A stretch of 13,015 nt of DNA from CAVRZY01 sp963725415 (GTDB lineage Bacteria > Acidobacteriota > Terriglobia > Bryobacterales > Bryobacteraceae), in the NCBI GenBank assembly GCA_963725415.1, contig CAVRZY010000075.1, forward strand, positions 1-13,015, given 5' to 3'. The notes below the pieces were generated by a model. That model saw nothing but the letters and a program-made list of their open reading frames with translations. It was not told where the DNA came from and ran no database searches. How positions within the stretch are numbered: position 1 is the first letter of the stretch; the number at the start of each line of letters is the position of its first letter. Of this stretch, positions 1 through 7,199 are shown in pieces. A program made the translations under genes and the position numbers.

Positions 1-513
1 ATCCCGGCCGAGCCTCGCGCCAACTGGGTCTTTCAGTTGACCCAGTGCGAGTGTCGGAAAGAGTGCCTGGCGGGGGCGAGAAAAGCGATGATCGCCCTCG
101 GCATGGTGCCGCTGCTGGCGGCCCTGTTGCCGCTGTACGGCGTTTTCTGGGGGTGGCGGGTGGCCTCGCTTCAACTCCTCTTCGACGCCACGCTGTCGCT
201 GATCCTGATGGAGTTGCTGCTTCTGAATTTCCGGAAAATCCCTTTCACTTGTACCTATCTGCCCGGCAAGGCGCACATCAACACGCGCTGGGTCTTCTAT
301 TGGATGGCGTTTTCGACTTTTGCCTACAGCATGGCGAGTTTGGAATACGCAATCTTCGAGAGCGCCGCCGGCCAGGTGATTTTCTTTGGGGTGGCGTTTT
401 CCGTGCTGGGCGGATTGATCGCCTACCGGAACCACTTACTCGATGGCGGCTTCACTTTGGTGTTTGAAGAGGAGCCGGAGCCAGTCGTGCAAACACTCAA
501 TCTGAGCGCCTGA
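1..513 (+). CDS. Multipass membrane protein, C-terminal part (cut by window edge)
   Basis: The reading frame is open from base 1 and ends at TGA 511-513. A TTG at 37 could serve as a start, but the codons before it (ending RANWVFQ) read as ordinary protein, so I treat this as the C-terminal 170 residues of a longer protein. Four hydrophobic segments are visible, at about residues 30-52, 54-77, 97-119 and 122-142 counted from base 1. Between the second and third lies a polar stretch, FRKIPFTCTYLPGKA, that looks like a conserved cytoplasmic or periplasmic loop. The C-terminus is acidic (EEEPEPV). I recall similar C-terminal regions in acidobacterial membrane proteins of unknown function, but I cannot assign a family. 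No catalytic motif is visible. It converges on the receptor gene at 636-4124. Confidence 0.7.
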   Translation: MPAEPRANWVFQLTQCECRKECLAGARKAMIALGMVPLLAALLPLYGVFWGWRVASLQLLFDATLSLILMELLLLNFRKIPFTCTYLPGKAHINTRWVFYWMAFSTFAYSMASLEYAIFESAAGQVIFFGVAFSVLGGLIAYRNHLLDGGFTLVFEEEPEPVVQTLNLSA

Positions 514-527
514 AAACACAGCAGTCA

Positions 528-591
528 GCGCAATTCGGGGACAGGCGACGAATTTTGTCCTCTAAATTCGTTGCCTGTCCCCGAATTGCGC
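528..591. repeat. Long near-perfect inverted repeat (REP-like palindrome)
   Basis: The left arm 528-555 (beginning gcgcaattcggggacaggc) and right arm 564-591 are reverse complements over 28 bp with one mismatch (G547 against T572), which becomes a G-U wobble in RNA. The loop is 8 nt (tgtcctct, 556-563). It lies between two convergent genes, a usual place for REP-type extragenic palindromes. The core GGGGACAGGC / GCCTGTCCCC resembles palindromes that I recall as dispersed in acidobacterial and planctomycete genomes and linked to REP-associated Y1 transposases; that link is from memory. No transposase gene is present in the window. It may also act as a bidirectional transcription or mRNA-decay barrier. 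Confidence 0.75.
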
Positions 592-619
592 CCCGCGAGC
601 CGTATGCCGGCTCGCGGGG
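591..619. terminator. Strong GC hairpin between convergent genes, possible terminator
   Basis: Bases 591-602 (ccccgcgagccg) pair perfectly with 608-619 across a 5-nt loop (tatgc), giving a 12-bp GC-rich stem. It lies 16 bp beyond the stop of the receptor gene and directly abuts the preceding palindrome, sharing C591. Neither strand has a proper U-tract: the plus side continues with G residues then GGTTT. A classical intrinsic terminator is therefore only a partial match; an RNA-stabilising 3' hairpin is equally possible. Confidence 0.5.
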
Positions 620-635
620 GGGTTTACCGCTCAGA

Positions 636-3600
636 CTAGAAGCGGTACCTGAGACTCAATTGGACGTTGCGGGAGCCGATCTTGGTGCTGCTGATCTGGC
701 CGAAACTGCCCGACCCGTAAGTAACGCCCGGGGGATTGAAGATCGGGTGGTTCAGGAAGTTGGATGCCTCGGCTCGGAACTCGAGGGTGTGCTGCTCCCG
801 AATCTGCCAACTCTTGGCCAGGCCCATGTCCAGCGTGGTCAGCCGCGGTCCGCGCATGTTCAGGAACCGCGGCGCGCTGCCGTAGGTGTCCGCCGGCGGC
901 TGCGAGAAGGCCGAAACGTTGAACCAGTTGTTGAACCGGTCGTAGACCGATCCCGAGGTGGCCGGATTGCCGATCAGGTTCGGCCGTTGGGTGCCGTTCC
1001 AGAGCGTTCCGCCATTCTGGGTCACTTGCAGCGGCTGGCTGGATTGCATGGTGAGGATGGTGCTCACCTCCCAGCCGCCGACGACGGCGTCAACGCCGCG
1101 GTTCACGCCCGAGCCGAACGTCCGGCCCTTGCCGAAGGGAATCTGGTAGACGCCGGTCAGCACGAAGCGGTGAGCCACGTCGTTCGACGACAGCGACTTC
1201 TCTTGGGCGAAGTTCCATACGTTCTGCAACTGTCTGCCGTTGGTGTTGCTCAGCCAGTCCAGGTTGCTGGAACCGTTCGAGACGTCGTCCAGAAACTTCG
1301 ACCAGGTGTAGTGCGCCAGCGCTTGCAGACCCTTGGAGAACCGCTTCTCCCACTTGAGCTGCATGGCGTGGTACCAGGAGTCGCCCGTGTTGAGTTCCGA
1401 ACTGCCCGCGCCATCGAATTGCGGGTAGGGACGGAGCAGGCGGTACAACTGGACCGTGGTTCGGTTCAGGTTGGTCGCTTTCGGGTCCATGATGAACCCA
1501 TAAAACGGATTGGGCACGGACGCTTGCAGTTGCTGCCGGGTATACGCCGGGGCCGACGAGCCCCCCAGCAGCCAGAACCTGGGGTCGAGATTGGACAAGG
1601 TGGTCACCGCGGCGTTCAGCAGCTTGGCGCCCCGGCTGGCCGTGTAGTTGACCTCGACCAGGGATTCCCAGCCCACCTCACGCTGGAGGGAGAGGTTCCA
1701 CTGGTACATTTCCGGATTCCGGTTGGCGCGGAGGATCGTGCCCGCACCCAGGCCGAGGAAGGTCCCGTCGCCCTGCGAGCTGCCCATCGGGAGTGTCAGA
1801 CCGTTGGGATAGGGGTTCGACAGATAGCTGTATTGCGTCGCATTGCTGTCCAGAGACCATTGCACCCCCGAGTTGGTGGTGAAACCCGAGCCGGTGTGGC
1901 CGGACACGGTCGCGCGGGACAGTGAATAGAAGATGCCCACGCCCGCGCGGATCGACGTCTTCGGGTCCGGCGCGTAGGCGAAGCCCACCCGCGGCGAGAA
2001 GTTGTTCTTGTCGGTGTCAAAGGGCGAGCGGACATTTTTGTCGCAGAATTTATAGACGCCCTTCAGATCGTAGCCGGGCACGCTGATCGGCGCCTTCGCG
2101 TTCAGGTCCCAGTAGCTGAACCGGTTCTGGAGCTCATAACGCGGCACGTCAACCTCGTACCGCAGGCCCAGGTTCAGGGTCAGCTTGCGCGTGACCTTCC
2201 AGTCGTCCTGGAAGAAGAAGCCCCAGTAATTGGCCCGGTTGAGGACCTTGGGATCGATGTGGTAGTCGCTGCCGCTACCCCAGCCGATCAGGAAGGAAGC
2301 GAATGCGCTGCCCTGTAAGCTGTTGCTTTGGTTCAGATCCTGGCTGGTGACCTGCTGGTTGAAGCCGAAGTGACCCTGTGGATAGCCGGGCTGCGCGTAA
2401 TCGAGCCAGTTGTGGCGCCGCTCGGCGCCGGTCTTGATGGTGTGCCCACCGATGCTCTTGGTCATCGAGCCGGAGAACTGGTGGACGCCTTCCTGGCGGT
2501 CCATGATTACCCAGCCCCGCGCGCCGATATTGCTGCCAAACCCGTCAAACAGGGGGAACGCCTTGTAGTCGGCGTTCTCGTACATGTACTTGGGCAAGCC
2601 CAGGGTGGTCGAGTCAAAGTCCACGAACGGCAGGCGCCCATAGTCGGAGTAAACCATGCCGTAGTTGAACACCCAGACCGTGGTGGCGTTCTGCAAGAAG
2701 GTGAGGTTGCCGGAGGCCGACTGCGTCTTGGTGTAGTTGGGCCCGTCGTTGGGCTCATAGGCCGCCGCGATCGCCGGGTCGGTCTGGGCGAACAGGTTGG
2801 CCGGGGAGCCCTTGGTCCTCGAAAAGCTGTAACGGCCCGTGAAACGCAGCCTGTCGGTGAAGCTGTGGTCCGCCTTGAAGTCGGCCTGGTTGGTGGCGCT
2901 CAGGTTGATGCCCGACATGTAGACGTTGTTGGCGAAGGTGTAGGCGTTGGTCGGCGTCGTGTTCGGCATCGGGATGTACTTCATCGCCTTCGCCGACACC
3001 GGGTCGATCGCGCTCTTCGGAATCTGGTTGCCCGGGAACGGATTGCGCTTGGTCACGCCGGCCGCGTCCTTGTAGGTGTCGCGCGGATTGAAGATGGTCA
3101 TCGCCCGGCCGTCGCTGAACATGAGCTTGCTGAAATCCCCGTTGCGGAAGTCGGCGATCGGCGCGCTGTACTGGGCGCTCGTGGGACTCTTGGACTTGGT
3201 CCGCTGGAACGTGACGAAGAAGAACGTCTTGTTCTTCTTGATCGGGCCGCCGAACACCGCGCCGGGCTGGTCCAGCCGGTAGTACGTCTTCTTCGCTCCG
3301 GTCCGGTTGTTCCCCCAACTGTTGGCGTTGAACGACGAATCGCGGCGGTACCAATACCCGGAGCCGTGAAAGTCGTTCGTGCCTGACTTGGTGACCAGGT
3401 TGACGATGGCGGAGCCGGACTCGGCAAACTCGGCTGCGTAGAAGTTCACCTGCATTTTGAACTCCTGCACGGCGTCGGGCGAGGGTACGTATTTCAGGTC
3501 CGTCGCCCCGGTGTTCTGCTCGGTGGTGTTGGCGATGGCGCCGTCCACCAGGACTTCCGAAGTATTGGTCCGCCCGCCATTGGCGATGAACTGCGTGTTG

Positions 3601-4124
3601 GTGGGGGTGATGGTCTGGCTGTTCGTGCCCACCACGCCCGGCGTCATCGTCAGGAAGAACAGCGGATTGCGCCCGAGGTTGGGCAGTGAGGTCATGTACT
3701 TGCTCTCGACCACCTGGCCCAGGCTGGCGATGGTCGTGTTCAGCAGCGGGGCTGTGGACACTACTTCGACCGTAGTGGCCAGCTCGCCCACCTGAAGAGC
3801 CACGTCCAAGGTGGCTTGCTGCTGGACCGCCAGCGGAATGTCCGTCATCGTGTACTTCTTGAATCCTTTGGCCTCTACCACCAGCGTGTAGCGGGCCGGC
3901 GGCAGGGCGGTCACAAAGTAGCGCCCCGCTGCGTCGGTCGTGGTGGGGTGGGCGACGTTGCGGTCCGCCTCGGTGAGGACCACCTTGGCGCCGGGCACCG
4001 CGCCGCCGCTCTGGTCGGTGATGGTCCCGCGCACCGCAGCGGTGTAAGACGATTGCGACCAAGCCTGTGCCGCAACCAGCACAAGCAAGGTCACGAAGAG
4101 AACTAGTCGTAACCTGCAACGCAT
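636..4124 (-). CDS. Oar-like TonB-dependent outer-membrane receptor with N-terminal carboxypeptidase-regulatory-like domain
   Basis: The 1162-aa protein has a signal peptide (about residues 1-24, basic start then LVLFVTLLVLVAAQAWSQS). A carboxypeptidase-D regulatory-like beta-sandwich follows at about 27-112 (VRGTITDQSGGAVPGAKVVL, then DAAGRYFVTALPPARYTLVV). A TonB plug lies at about 118-250, with NGGRTNTSEVLVDG and the characteristic AEFAESGSAIVNLVTKSGTN. The remainder is a 22-strand-type beta-barrel ending in SLRYRF, the aromatic C-terminus expected for outer-membrane assembly. The ATG at 4122-4124 is preceded by AAGGAAAGGA with a 6-nt spacer, which fixes the start. The length is normal for Oar-like acidobacterial receptors. 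The substrate is unknown; saccharide, peptide or other oligomer uptake or export is family inference. The adjacent divergent hydrolase gene could release the ligand, but nothing proves it. The gene looks intact. Confidence 0.93.
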   Translation of the reverse strand: MRCRLRLVLFVTLLVLVAAQAWSQSSYTAAVRGTITDQSGGAVPGAKVVLTEADRNVAHPTTTDAAGRYFVTALPPARYTLVVEAKGFKKYTMTDIPLAVQQQATLDVALQVGELATTVEVVSTAPLLNTTIASLGQVVESKYMTSLPNLGRNPLFFLTMTPGVVGTNSQTITPTNTQFIANGGRTNTSEVLVDGAIANTTEQNTGATDLKYVPSPDAVQEFKMQVNFYAAEFAESGSAIVNLVTKSGTNDFHGSGYWYRRDSSFNANSWGNNRTGAKKTYYRLDQPGAVFGGPIKKNKTFFFVTFQRTKSKSPTSAQYSAPIADFRNGDFSKLMFSDGRAMTIFNPRDTYKDAAGVTKRNPFPGNQIPKSAIDPVSAKAMKYIPMPNTTPTNAYTFANNVYMSGINLSATNQADFKADHSFTDRLRFTGRYSFSRTKGSPANLFAQTDPAIAAAYEPNDGPNYTKTQSASGNLTFLQNATTVWVFNYGMVYSDYGRLPFVDFDSTTLGLPKYMYENADYKAFPLFDGFGSNIGARGWVIMDRQEGVHQFSGSMTKSIGGHTIKTGAERRHNWLDYAQPGYPQGHFGFNQQVTSQDLNQSNSLQGSAFASFLIGWGSGSDYHIDPKVLNRANYWGFFFQDDWKVTRKLTLNLGLRYEVDVPRYELQNRFSYWDLNAKAPISVPGYDLKGVYKFCDKNVRSPFDTDKNNFSPRVGFAYAPDPKTSIRAGVGIFYSLSRATVSGHTGSGFTTNSGVQWSLDSNATQYSYLSNPYPNGLTLPMGSSQGDGTFLGLGAGTILRANRNPEMYQWNLSLQREVGWESLVEVNYTASRGAKLLNAAVTTLSNLDPRFWLLGGSSAPAYTRQQLQASVPNPFYGFIMDPKATNLNRTTVQLYRLLRPYPQFDGAGSSELNTGDSWYHAMQLKWEKRFSKGLQALAHYTWSKFLDDVSNGSSNLDWLSNTNGRQLQNVWNFAQEKSLSSNDVAHRFVLTGVYQIPFGKGRTFGSGVNRGVDAVVGGWEVSTILTMQSSQPLQVTQNGGTLWNGTQRPNLIGNPATSGSVYDRFNNWFNVSAFSQPPADTYGSAPRFLNMRGPRLTTLDMGLAKSWQIREQHTLEFRAEASNFLNHPIFNPPGVTYGSGSFGQISSTKIGSRNVQLSLRYRF

Positions 4125-4505
4125 GAGAAATCCTTTCCTTCTGGGATGTAAAAGCCCGCCGCCGCCCTGTTGGCGGCGACACTTGTCCGGAATCTCCTTT
4201 TTGGCTTTCCGGCCAGCATCAGTATATCACCAACAGCCTATTTGGAGCCGTAGAAGTGTACCTTCTTCTCAGGACTCCGTAGCCAAAAACTCCGGCCTTC
4301 TTGACGGATTCCACCGGCGTTTCGCCGTCCCTGCCTCGCTTCTTCGCCAGACGTTCGCCTTCCAACAGCGGGATCTACCCCGCCGGTGCCGGCAACAGTC
4401 GGTCAACCCAAGCCCAGGCGTTCGTCCAGTTCGCGCATCTTTCTCGTCCTGGATTCCACCACATCCGGAGTTCAGAGTATACTCTCACAGACGAGGCAGG
4501 TGTCT
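4125..4505. promoter_or_regulatory. Divergent intergenic region with leader of the 636-4124 receptor and promoter of the 4506 gene
   Basis: No convincing gene lies in these 381 bp. On the minus side, the receptor's ribosome binding site AAGGAAAGGA occupies roughly 4131-4140. A 7-bp hairpin (4160-4166 with 4172-4178, loop ctgtt) sits about 35 bp before the start and, read on the minus strand, is soon followed by CTTTT. A TATACT -10-like hexamer for the minus strand is at 4221-4226, without a good -35. On the plus side, TATACT at 4478-4483 lies 22 nt before the ATG at 4506, and GAGGCAGG at about 4493-4500 serves as its ribosome binding site. The middle (about 4230-4450) shows no recognised element. 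Confidence 0.45.
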
Positions 4506-6014
4506 ATGAATCGGCGGGAGTTCCTCCACTGGAGTGCAGCAGCCGGGCTGGCCAGCCGCGCTTACGGCGCTCAACAGGTGTTCAAAGCCGGGTTCGCCGA
4601 GCGCGATATCACGCCCGAGATGGGCATGGAGATCCCGGGCGGATACGGAAAGGTCTATCACAAGTCGTTCCACGATCGGTGCAAGGTGCGGGCGGTGGTC
4701 TACGACGACGGCAGGAGGCGTGTGGCGCTGGTCGGCGTAGACGCCCTGATGGTTCCCCGCCACCTGGTGCTGGCGGCCCGGAAGGCCGTCCAGGAGCAGT
4801 GCGGCATTGCGCCGGAGGCGGTCTTGATCGGGGCTTCTCACTCGCACTCCTCCGGGCCGACCGGGATGGTTCAACCGGGCGAGTACGATCACGCCTCGCC
4901 GCTGGTGAAGCGGCTGGCCTACGAGCAGTCCTCATGCGCGCATGCCGGCTATCTGGAGCGCGTGCGAAATCAGATCGTGGTCGCGGTTTGCCAGGCCCAC
5001 GGCGCACGGGTGGAGGCACGCTGCGGCTTTGGCCATGGCCTGGAAAACAAGGCGGCTTACAATAGGCGTTTTCGCATGAAAAACGGCCTCACCTTCACCC
5101 ATCCCGGCAAGGGGAACCCGGATATTGTCGAAGTAGCTGGGCCGATCGATCCGGAAGTGGGCGTGATCGGCTCCTGGGACCAAGACGGGCGGCTGTTGGG
5201 ATGCGTGGTCAACTACGCCTGCCACGCCACCACCAGTCCCGGCGGCATTTCGGCCAACTGGATCTACTACCTGGAGAAGACCATTCGCGGGGCGCTGGGG
5301 GCGGAGACGCCGGTGGTCTTTCTGCAAGGAGCGTGCGGCGACGTGACTCAGGTGGATAACCTGAGCCCGTACGCCAATCCCTCCGGGGAGCAGTGGGCGC
5401 GCTTTGTAGGCGGGCGCGTGGGCGCCGAAGCGGTCAAGGTGCTGCTGAGCATGGAGCCGGGCGCGGCGGCGACGGTGGACGCGGGAGTGAAGGTGTTGCG
5501 CTTGCGGCGCCGCGTCCCCAGCACAGAGCGAGTGCGACGCTCGATCGAGCTGGTTCAGAGAGACCCCAAAGAGGTGGGGGCAACCGAGTGGACGTTTGCC
5601 AAGGAGACCGTGCTGCTGGATGCGCTGCTGGCGAAGGAGCCGGTGGCGGAAGCCGAAGTGCAGGCCGTGCAGGTCGGGCCGGCAGTGTTCCTGGCGAACC
5701 CGGCCGAACTGTTCTGCCAGTTCGGGCTGGATATGAAGGCCCAAAGCCCGTTCCCGTTCACGTTTCCAGTGGAGTTGGCGAACGGCTGCGTGGGCTACGT
5801 TCCGACCGAGGAGGCGCTGGGCGAGCATGGGGGCGGATACGAGACGCGCCTGACCAGTTACAGCAATCTGGAGGTGACGGCAGGCCGGCGCCTTGTTGAG
5901 GCGAGCCTGGAGCTGGCGCGCCGCATGACCCCTGGCACGCCGCCTGAGCCGCCCAAGGCGCCGCCGTTCCGGGAGCCCTGGTCCTACGGCAACGTGCCGC
6001 CGGAACTTCAGTGA
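4506..6014 (+). CDS. Tat-exported neutral/alkaline ceramidase-superfamily hydrolase
   Basis: The 502-aa protein starts at ATG 4506, behind GAGGCAGG, and opens MNRREFLHWSAAAGLASRAYGA, a twin-arginine signal with RREFL, so export is folded via Tat. The mature region matches the neutral ceramidase N-terminal domain: AGFAERDITPEMGMEIPGGY at the start, GASHSHSSGPTG (His112 and His114), NYACHATT (His240) and GACGDV (275-280). Glu401 (NPAELF) and Tyr431 or Tyr445 are candidates for the remaining zinc ligands. Ceramidases of the Pseudomonas type carry a Ser in a GDVSPN motif; here the matching stretch is GDVTQVDN, with Thr281 at that place. At 502 aa it is shorter than roughly 650-aa true ceramidases and appears to lack their C-terminal domain. 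It is more safely called a metal-dependent amidase or hydrolase of unknown substrate. A longer reading from 4386 is rejected because it would bury the Tat signal. Confidence 0.85.
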   Translation: MNRREFLHWSAAAGLASRAYGAQQVFKAGFAERDITPEMGMEIPGGYGKVYHKSFHDRCKVRAVVYDDGRRRVALVGVDALMVPRHLVLAARKAVQEQCGIAPEAVLIGASHSHSSGPTGMVQPGEYDHASPLVKRLAYEQSSCAHAGYLERVRNQIVVAVCQAHGARVEARCGFGHGLENKAAYNRRFRMKNGLTFTHPGKGNPDIVEVAGPIDPEVGVIGSWDQDGRLLGCVVNYACHATTSPGGISANWIYYLEKTIRGALGAETPVVFLQGACGDVTQVDNLSPYANPSGEQWARFVGGRVGAEAVKVLLSMEPGAAATVDAGVKVLRLRRRVPSTERVRRSIELVQRDPKEVGATEWTFAKETVLLDALLAKEPVAEAEVQAVQVGPAVFLANPAELFCQFGLDMKAQSPFPFTFPVELANGCVGYVPTEEALGEHGGGYETRLTSYSNLEVTAGRRLVEASLELARRMTPGTPPEPPKAPPFREPWSYGNVPPELQ

Positions 6015-6033
6015 TAATATGGACTAAGCCAAT

Positions 6034-6390
6034 ATGAGCGTAAGAACGGAGGTCGAGGTTCGGGAGGGCGGCATCGCCGTGGTCCATTGCAGCGGGAGAA
6101 TCACTCTGGGGGTGGGAAGCAGCGCGCTGCGAAGCGCCATCCAGGAATTACTCGCCAGTCAACGCAGCAAGATCGTCATCGACTTTGCCGAGGTACCCTA
6201 TATCGACTCCAGCGGATTCGGAGAGCTGGTGCGCGGGTATGGCGAGGCCACCAAGGACGGGGGAGGCCTGGTAGTGGCCAGGCCCACCCAGCGGGTCAAC
6301 GAGGTGATGAGGCACACCCGGCTCTACACGGTTTTCCAGGCCTTTGAGAGCGTCGAGGACGCGGTCGAGCACTTGAGGGGCAAGCGTTAA
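6034..6390 (+). CDS. STAS-domain protein, anti-sigma factor antagonist (SpoIIAA/RsbV-like)
   Basis: This 118-aa protein is a single STAS domain. It opens with a beta-hairpin (VEVREGGIAVVHCSGRIT), followed by a helix (SSALRSAIQELLASQ), a buried strand KIVIDFAEVPYIDSSGFGEL and a C-terminal helix (SVEDAVEHLR). The DSSG motif (Asp58-Ser59-Ser60-Gly61) is the phospho-acceptor loop of SpoIIAA/RsbV, where a partner kinase such as SpoIIAB/RsbW phosphorylates a Ser to switch partner binding. No anti-sigma kinase or sigma factor is encoded within the window, so the partner is elsewhere. The ATG lies 19 bp after the hydrolase stop and lacks a clear Shine-Dalgarno; a GATAAT at 6013-6018 could be a -10 box giving a very short leader. 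It may be expressed with the hydrolase or on its own. Confidence 0.9.
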   Translation: MSVRTEVEVREGGIAVVHCSGRITLGVGSSALRSAIQELLASQRSKIVIDFAEVPYIDSSGFGELVRGYGEATKDGGGLVVARPTQRVNEVMRHTRLYTVFQAFESVEDAVEHLRGKR

Positions 6391-6744
6391 TCACCCGGCT
6401 GCACGCCGCCGGCGACGCTCGGCGCGGCGGACGCGGGCTTCGTCCAGGCCGAAGTAGTGGGCCACCTCGTGCCAGACGGTATCTATCAGCATCTCCTGGA
6501 GATGGGTGCGGTTTCTGGCCAGGCGCTCGTGGGTCCCCTGGAAGATGGTGATGCGGTCGGGCATGGAAAAGGGGTCGGAGACGCTGCGGTGGGGCAGGGG
6601 GCGGCCCTGATAAAGCCCCAGCAGGTTGGGCCGGGGCGGCTCCGCTTCGACCACAAACGCCACGTTGTGCAGGCGGCGCCGAAAACGGTAGGGGATGGCC
6701 TTGATGGCGTTTTCGACCAGCCTGTCGAACTCGCGCGGGGTCAT
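6391..6744 (-). CDS. Small zincin-like metallopeptidase family protein
   Basis: The 117-aa protein opens MTPREFDRLVENAIKAIP and carries WHEVAHYFGLDE at 91-102, an HExxH zinc motif (His92, Glu93, His96) followed by Gly and acidic residues. This is the signature of the small zincin-like family (formerly DUF1025, Pfam Zincin_1). The ITIFQGTHERLA stretch (about 65-76) and the PRPNLLGLYQG segment (38-47) are also typical. The highly basic tail (RRAERRRRRAAG) is unusual and may bind nucleic acid or simply reflect GC drift. There is no signal peptide, so the protein is cytoplasmic; the substrate is unknown. The start at 6744 is chosen over an in-frame upstream start at 6789 because the family begins there and because a TACAAT -10 box lies 6 nt upstream. 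The gene ends base-to-base against the convergent STAS gene. Confidence 0.88.
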   Translation of the reverse strand: MTPREFDRLVENAIKAIPYRFRRRLHNVAFVVEAEPPRPNLLGLYQGRPLPHRSVSDPFSMPDRITIFQGTHERLARNRTHLQEMLIDTVWHEVAHYFGLDEARVRRAERRRRRAAG

Positions 6745-6750
6745 TGGACC

Positions 6751-6779
6751 ATTGTAACCGCGGGGTGTTACTTTTCCAG
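6751..6779 (-). promoter_or_regulatory. Promoter of the metallopeptidase gene, predicted leaderless
   Basis: On the minus strand the -10 hexamer TACAAT occupies 6756-6751, inside GGTTACAAT. A weak -35 candidate CTGGAA (6779-6774) lies 17 bp upstream. The -10 ends only 6 nt before the ATG at 6744, so transcription would start at or within a base of the start codon, giving a leaderless mRNA. No ribosome binding site fits between them. Confidence 0.55.
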
Positions 6780-6798
6780 ACCGCAACACGCCTATAAT
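6768..6798 (+). promoter_or_regulatory. Promoter of the secreted protein / receptor / VWA cluster
   Basis: A consensus -10 hexamer TATAAT occupies 6793-6798. The -35 is weak: TTACTT at 6768-6773 (19-bp spacer) or a T-rich hexamer at 6770-6775 (17-bp spacer). It overlaps the -35 area of the divergent metallopeptidase promoter, so the two RNA polymerase sites would compete or be co-regulated. The predicted leader is about 23 nt and carries a strong ribosome binding site. Confidence 0.6.
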
Positions 6799-6812
6799 GT
6801 TCGTGTTGGATT

Positions 6813-6821
6813 AAGGAGGAG
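6813..6821 (+). promoter_or_regulatory. Strong Shine-Dalgarno for the GTG-started secreted protein
   Basis: AAGGAGGAG at 6813-6821 is a near-perfect anti-16S complement, 6 nt before GTG 6828. It decides the start codon of the small secreted protein and is the best ribosome binding site in the window. Confidence 0.85.
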
Positions 6822-6827
6822 AGTATT

Positions 6828-7199
6828 GTGAAGACTCAAGTATTGATTGGGCTGGCTGTACTGGTTGGCCTTTTGGCAACAGTGGTTTGGGCGGCGGACG
6901 TCAGCGGAACCTGGAAAGCGCAGGTTCCGGGCCGGGACGGCAATATGCGGGAAGTGACGCTCACGTTCAAGGTGGACGGGCAAACGCTGACCGGCACGGT
7001 GGGCGGCGGCCAGAATGCGGCCCCGATTTCCAATGGCAAGGTGAGCGGGGACGACATCTCCTTCACCGTAGTCAGAAGCATGGGCGGCAACGAGGTGAAG
7101 ATGCTCTACACCGGCAAGGTTTCCGGGGACGAGATCAAGTTCACCCAGACGCGCGAGGGGTCTGACCGAAAGACGGAGTTCACCGCCAAGAAGAGCTAG
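6828..7199 (+). CDS. Small secreted beta-rich protein, function unknown
   Basis: The 123-aa protein starts at GTG 6828 behind AAGGAGGAG. Residues 1-22 are a Sec signal peptide (LIGLAVLVGLLATVVWA, likely cleaved after Ala22 or Ala23). The mature part, about 100 residues, is nearly all short polar beta-strands: SGTWKAQVPGRDGNMREVTL, FKVDGQTLTGTV, then two copies of a unit, GKVSGDDISF (70-79) and GKVSGDEIKF (96-105), about 26 residues apart. This pattern suggests a small beta-barrel or beta-sandwich made of repeated hairpins, lipocalin-like in general appearance. I recall similar short secreted proteins in acidobacteria and planctomycetes, without a described function. It is the first gene of the cluster, and its stop (7197-7199) is directly followed by the TTG start of the receptor, implying co-translation. 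Confidence 0.75.
   Translation: MKTQVLIGLAVLVGLLATVVWAADVSGTWKAQVPGRDGNMREVTLTFKVDGQTLTGTVGGGQNAAPISNGKVSGDDISFTVVRSMGGNEVKMLYTGKVSGDEIKFTQTREGSDRKTEFTAKKS

Noticed and set aside
625..647. A 7-bp stem (taccgct with agcggta) around the receptor stop
   Set aside because: It largely reflects the RYRF codons and the stop region; short and probably chance, with a better hairpin next to it.
555..1925. A 456-codon open frame on the plus strand within the receptor gene
   Set aside because: It is antisense to recognisable barrel sequence, shows no fold or signal, and its start lies inside the 528-591 palindrome.
2755..4182. A 475-codon minus-strand frame overlapping the receptor N-terminus
   Set aside because: It is an out-of-frame reading of the receptor; the receptor's signal peptide, ribosome binding site and domains are in the other frame.
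4386..4505. An upstream in-frame extension of the ceramidase-like gene
   Set aside because: It would put 40 Ser-rich residues before a textbook Tat signal; a ribosome binding site and -10-like box lie inside the extension.
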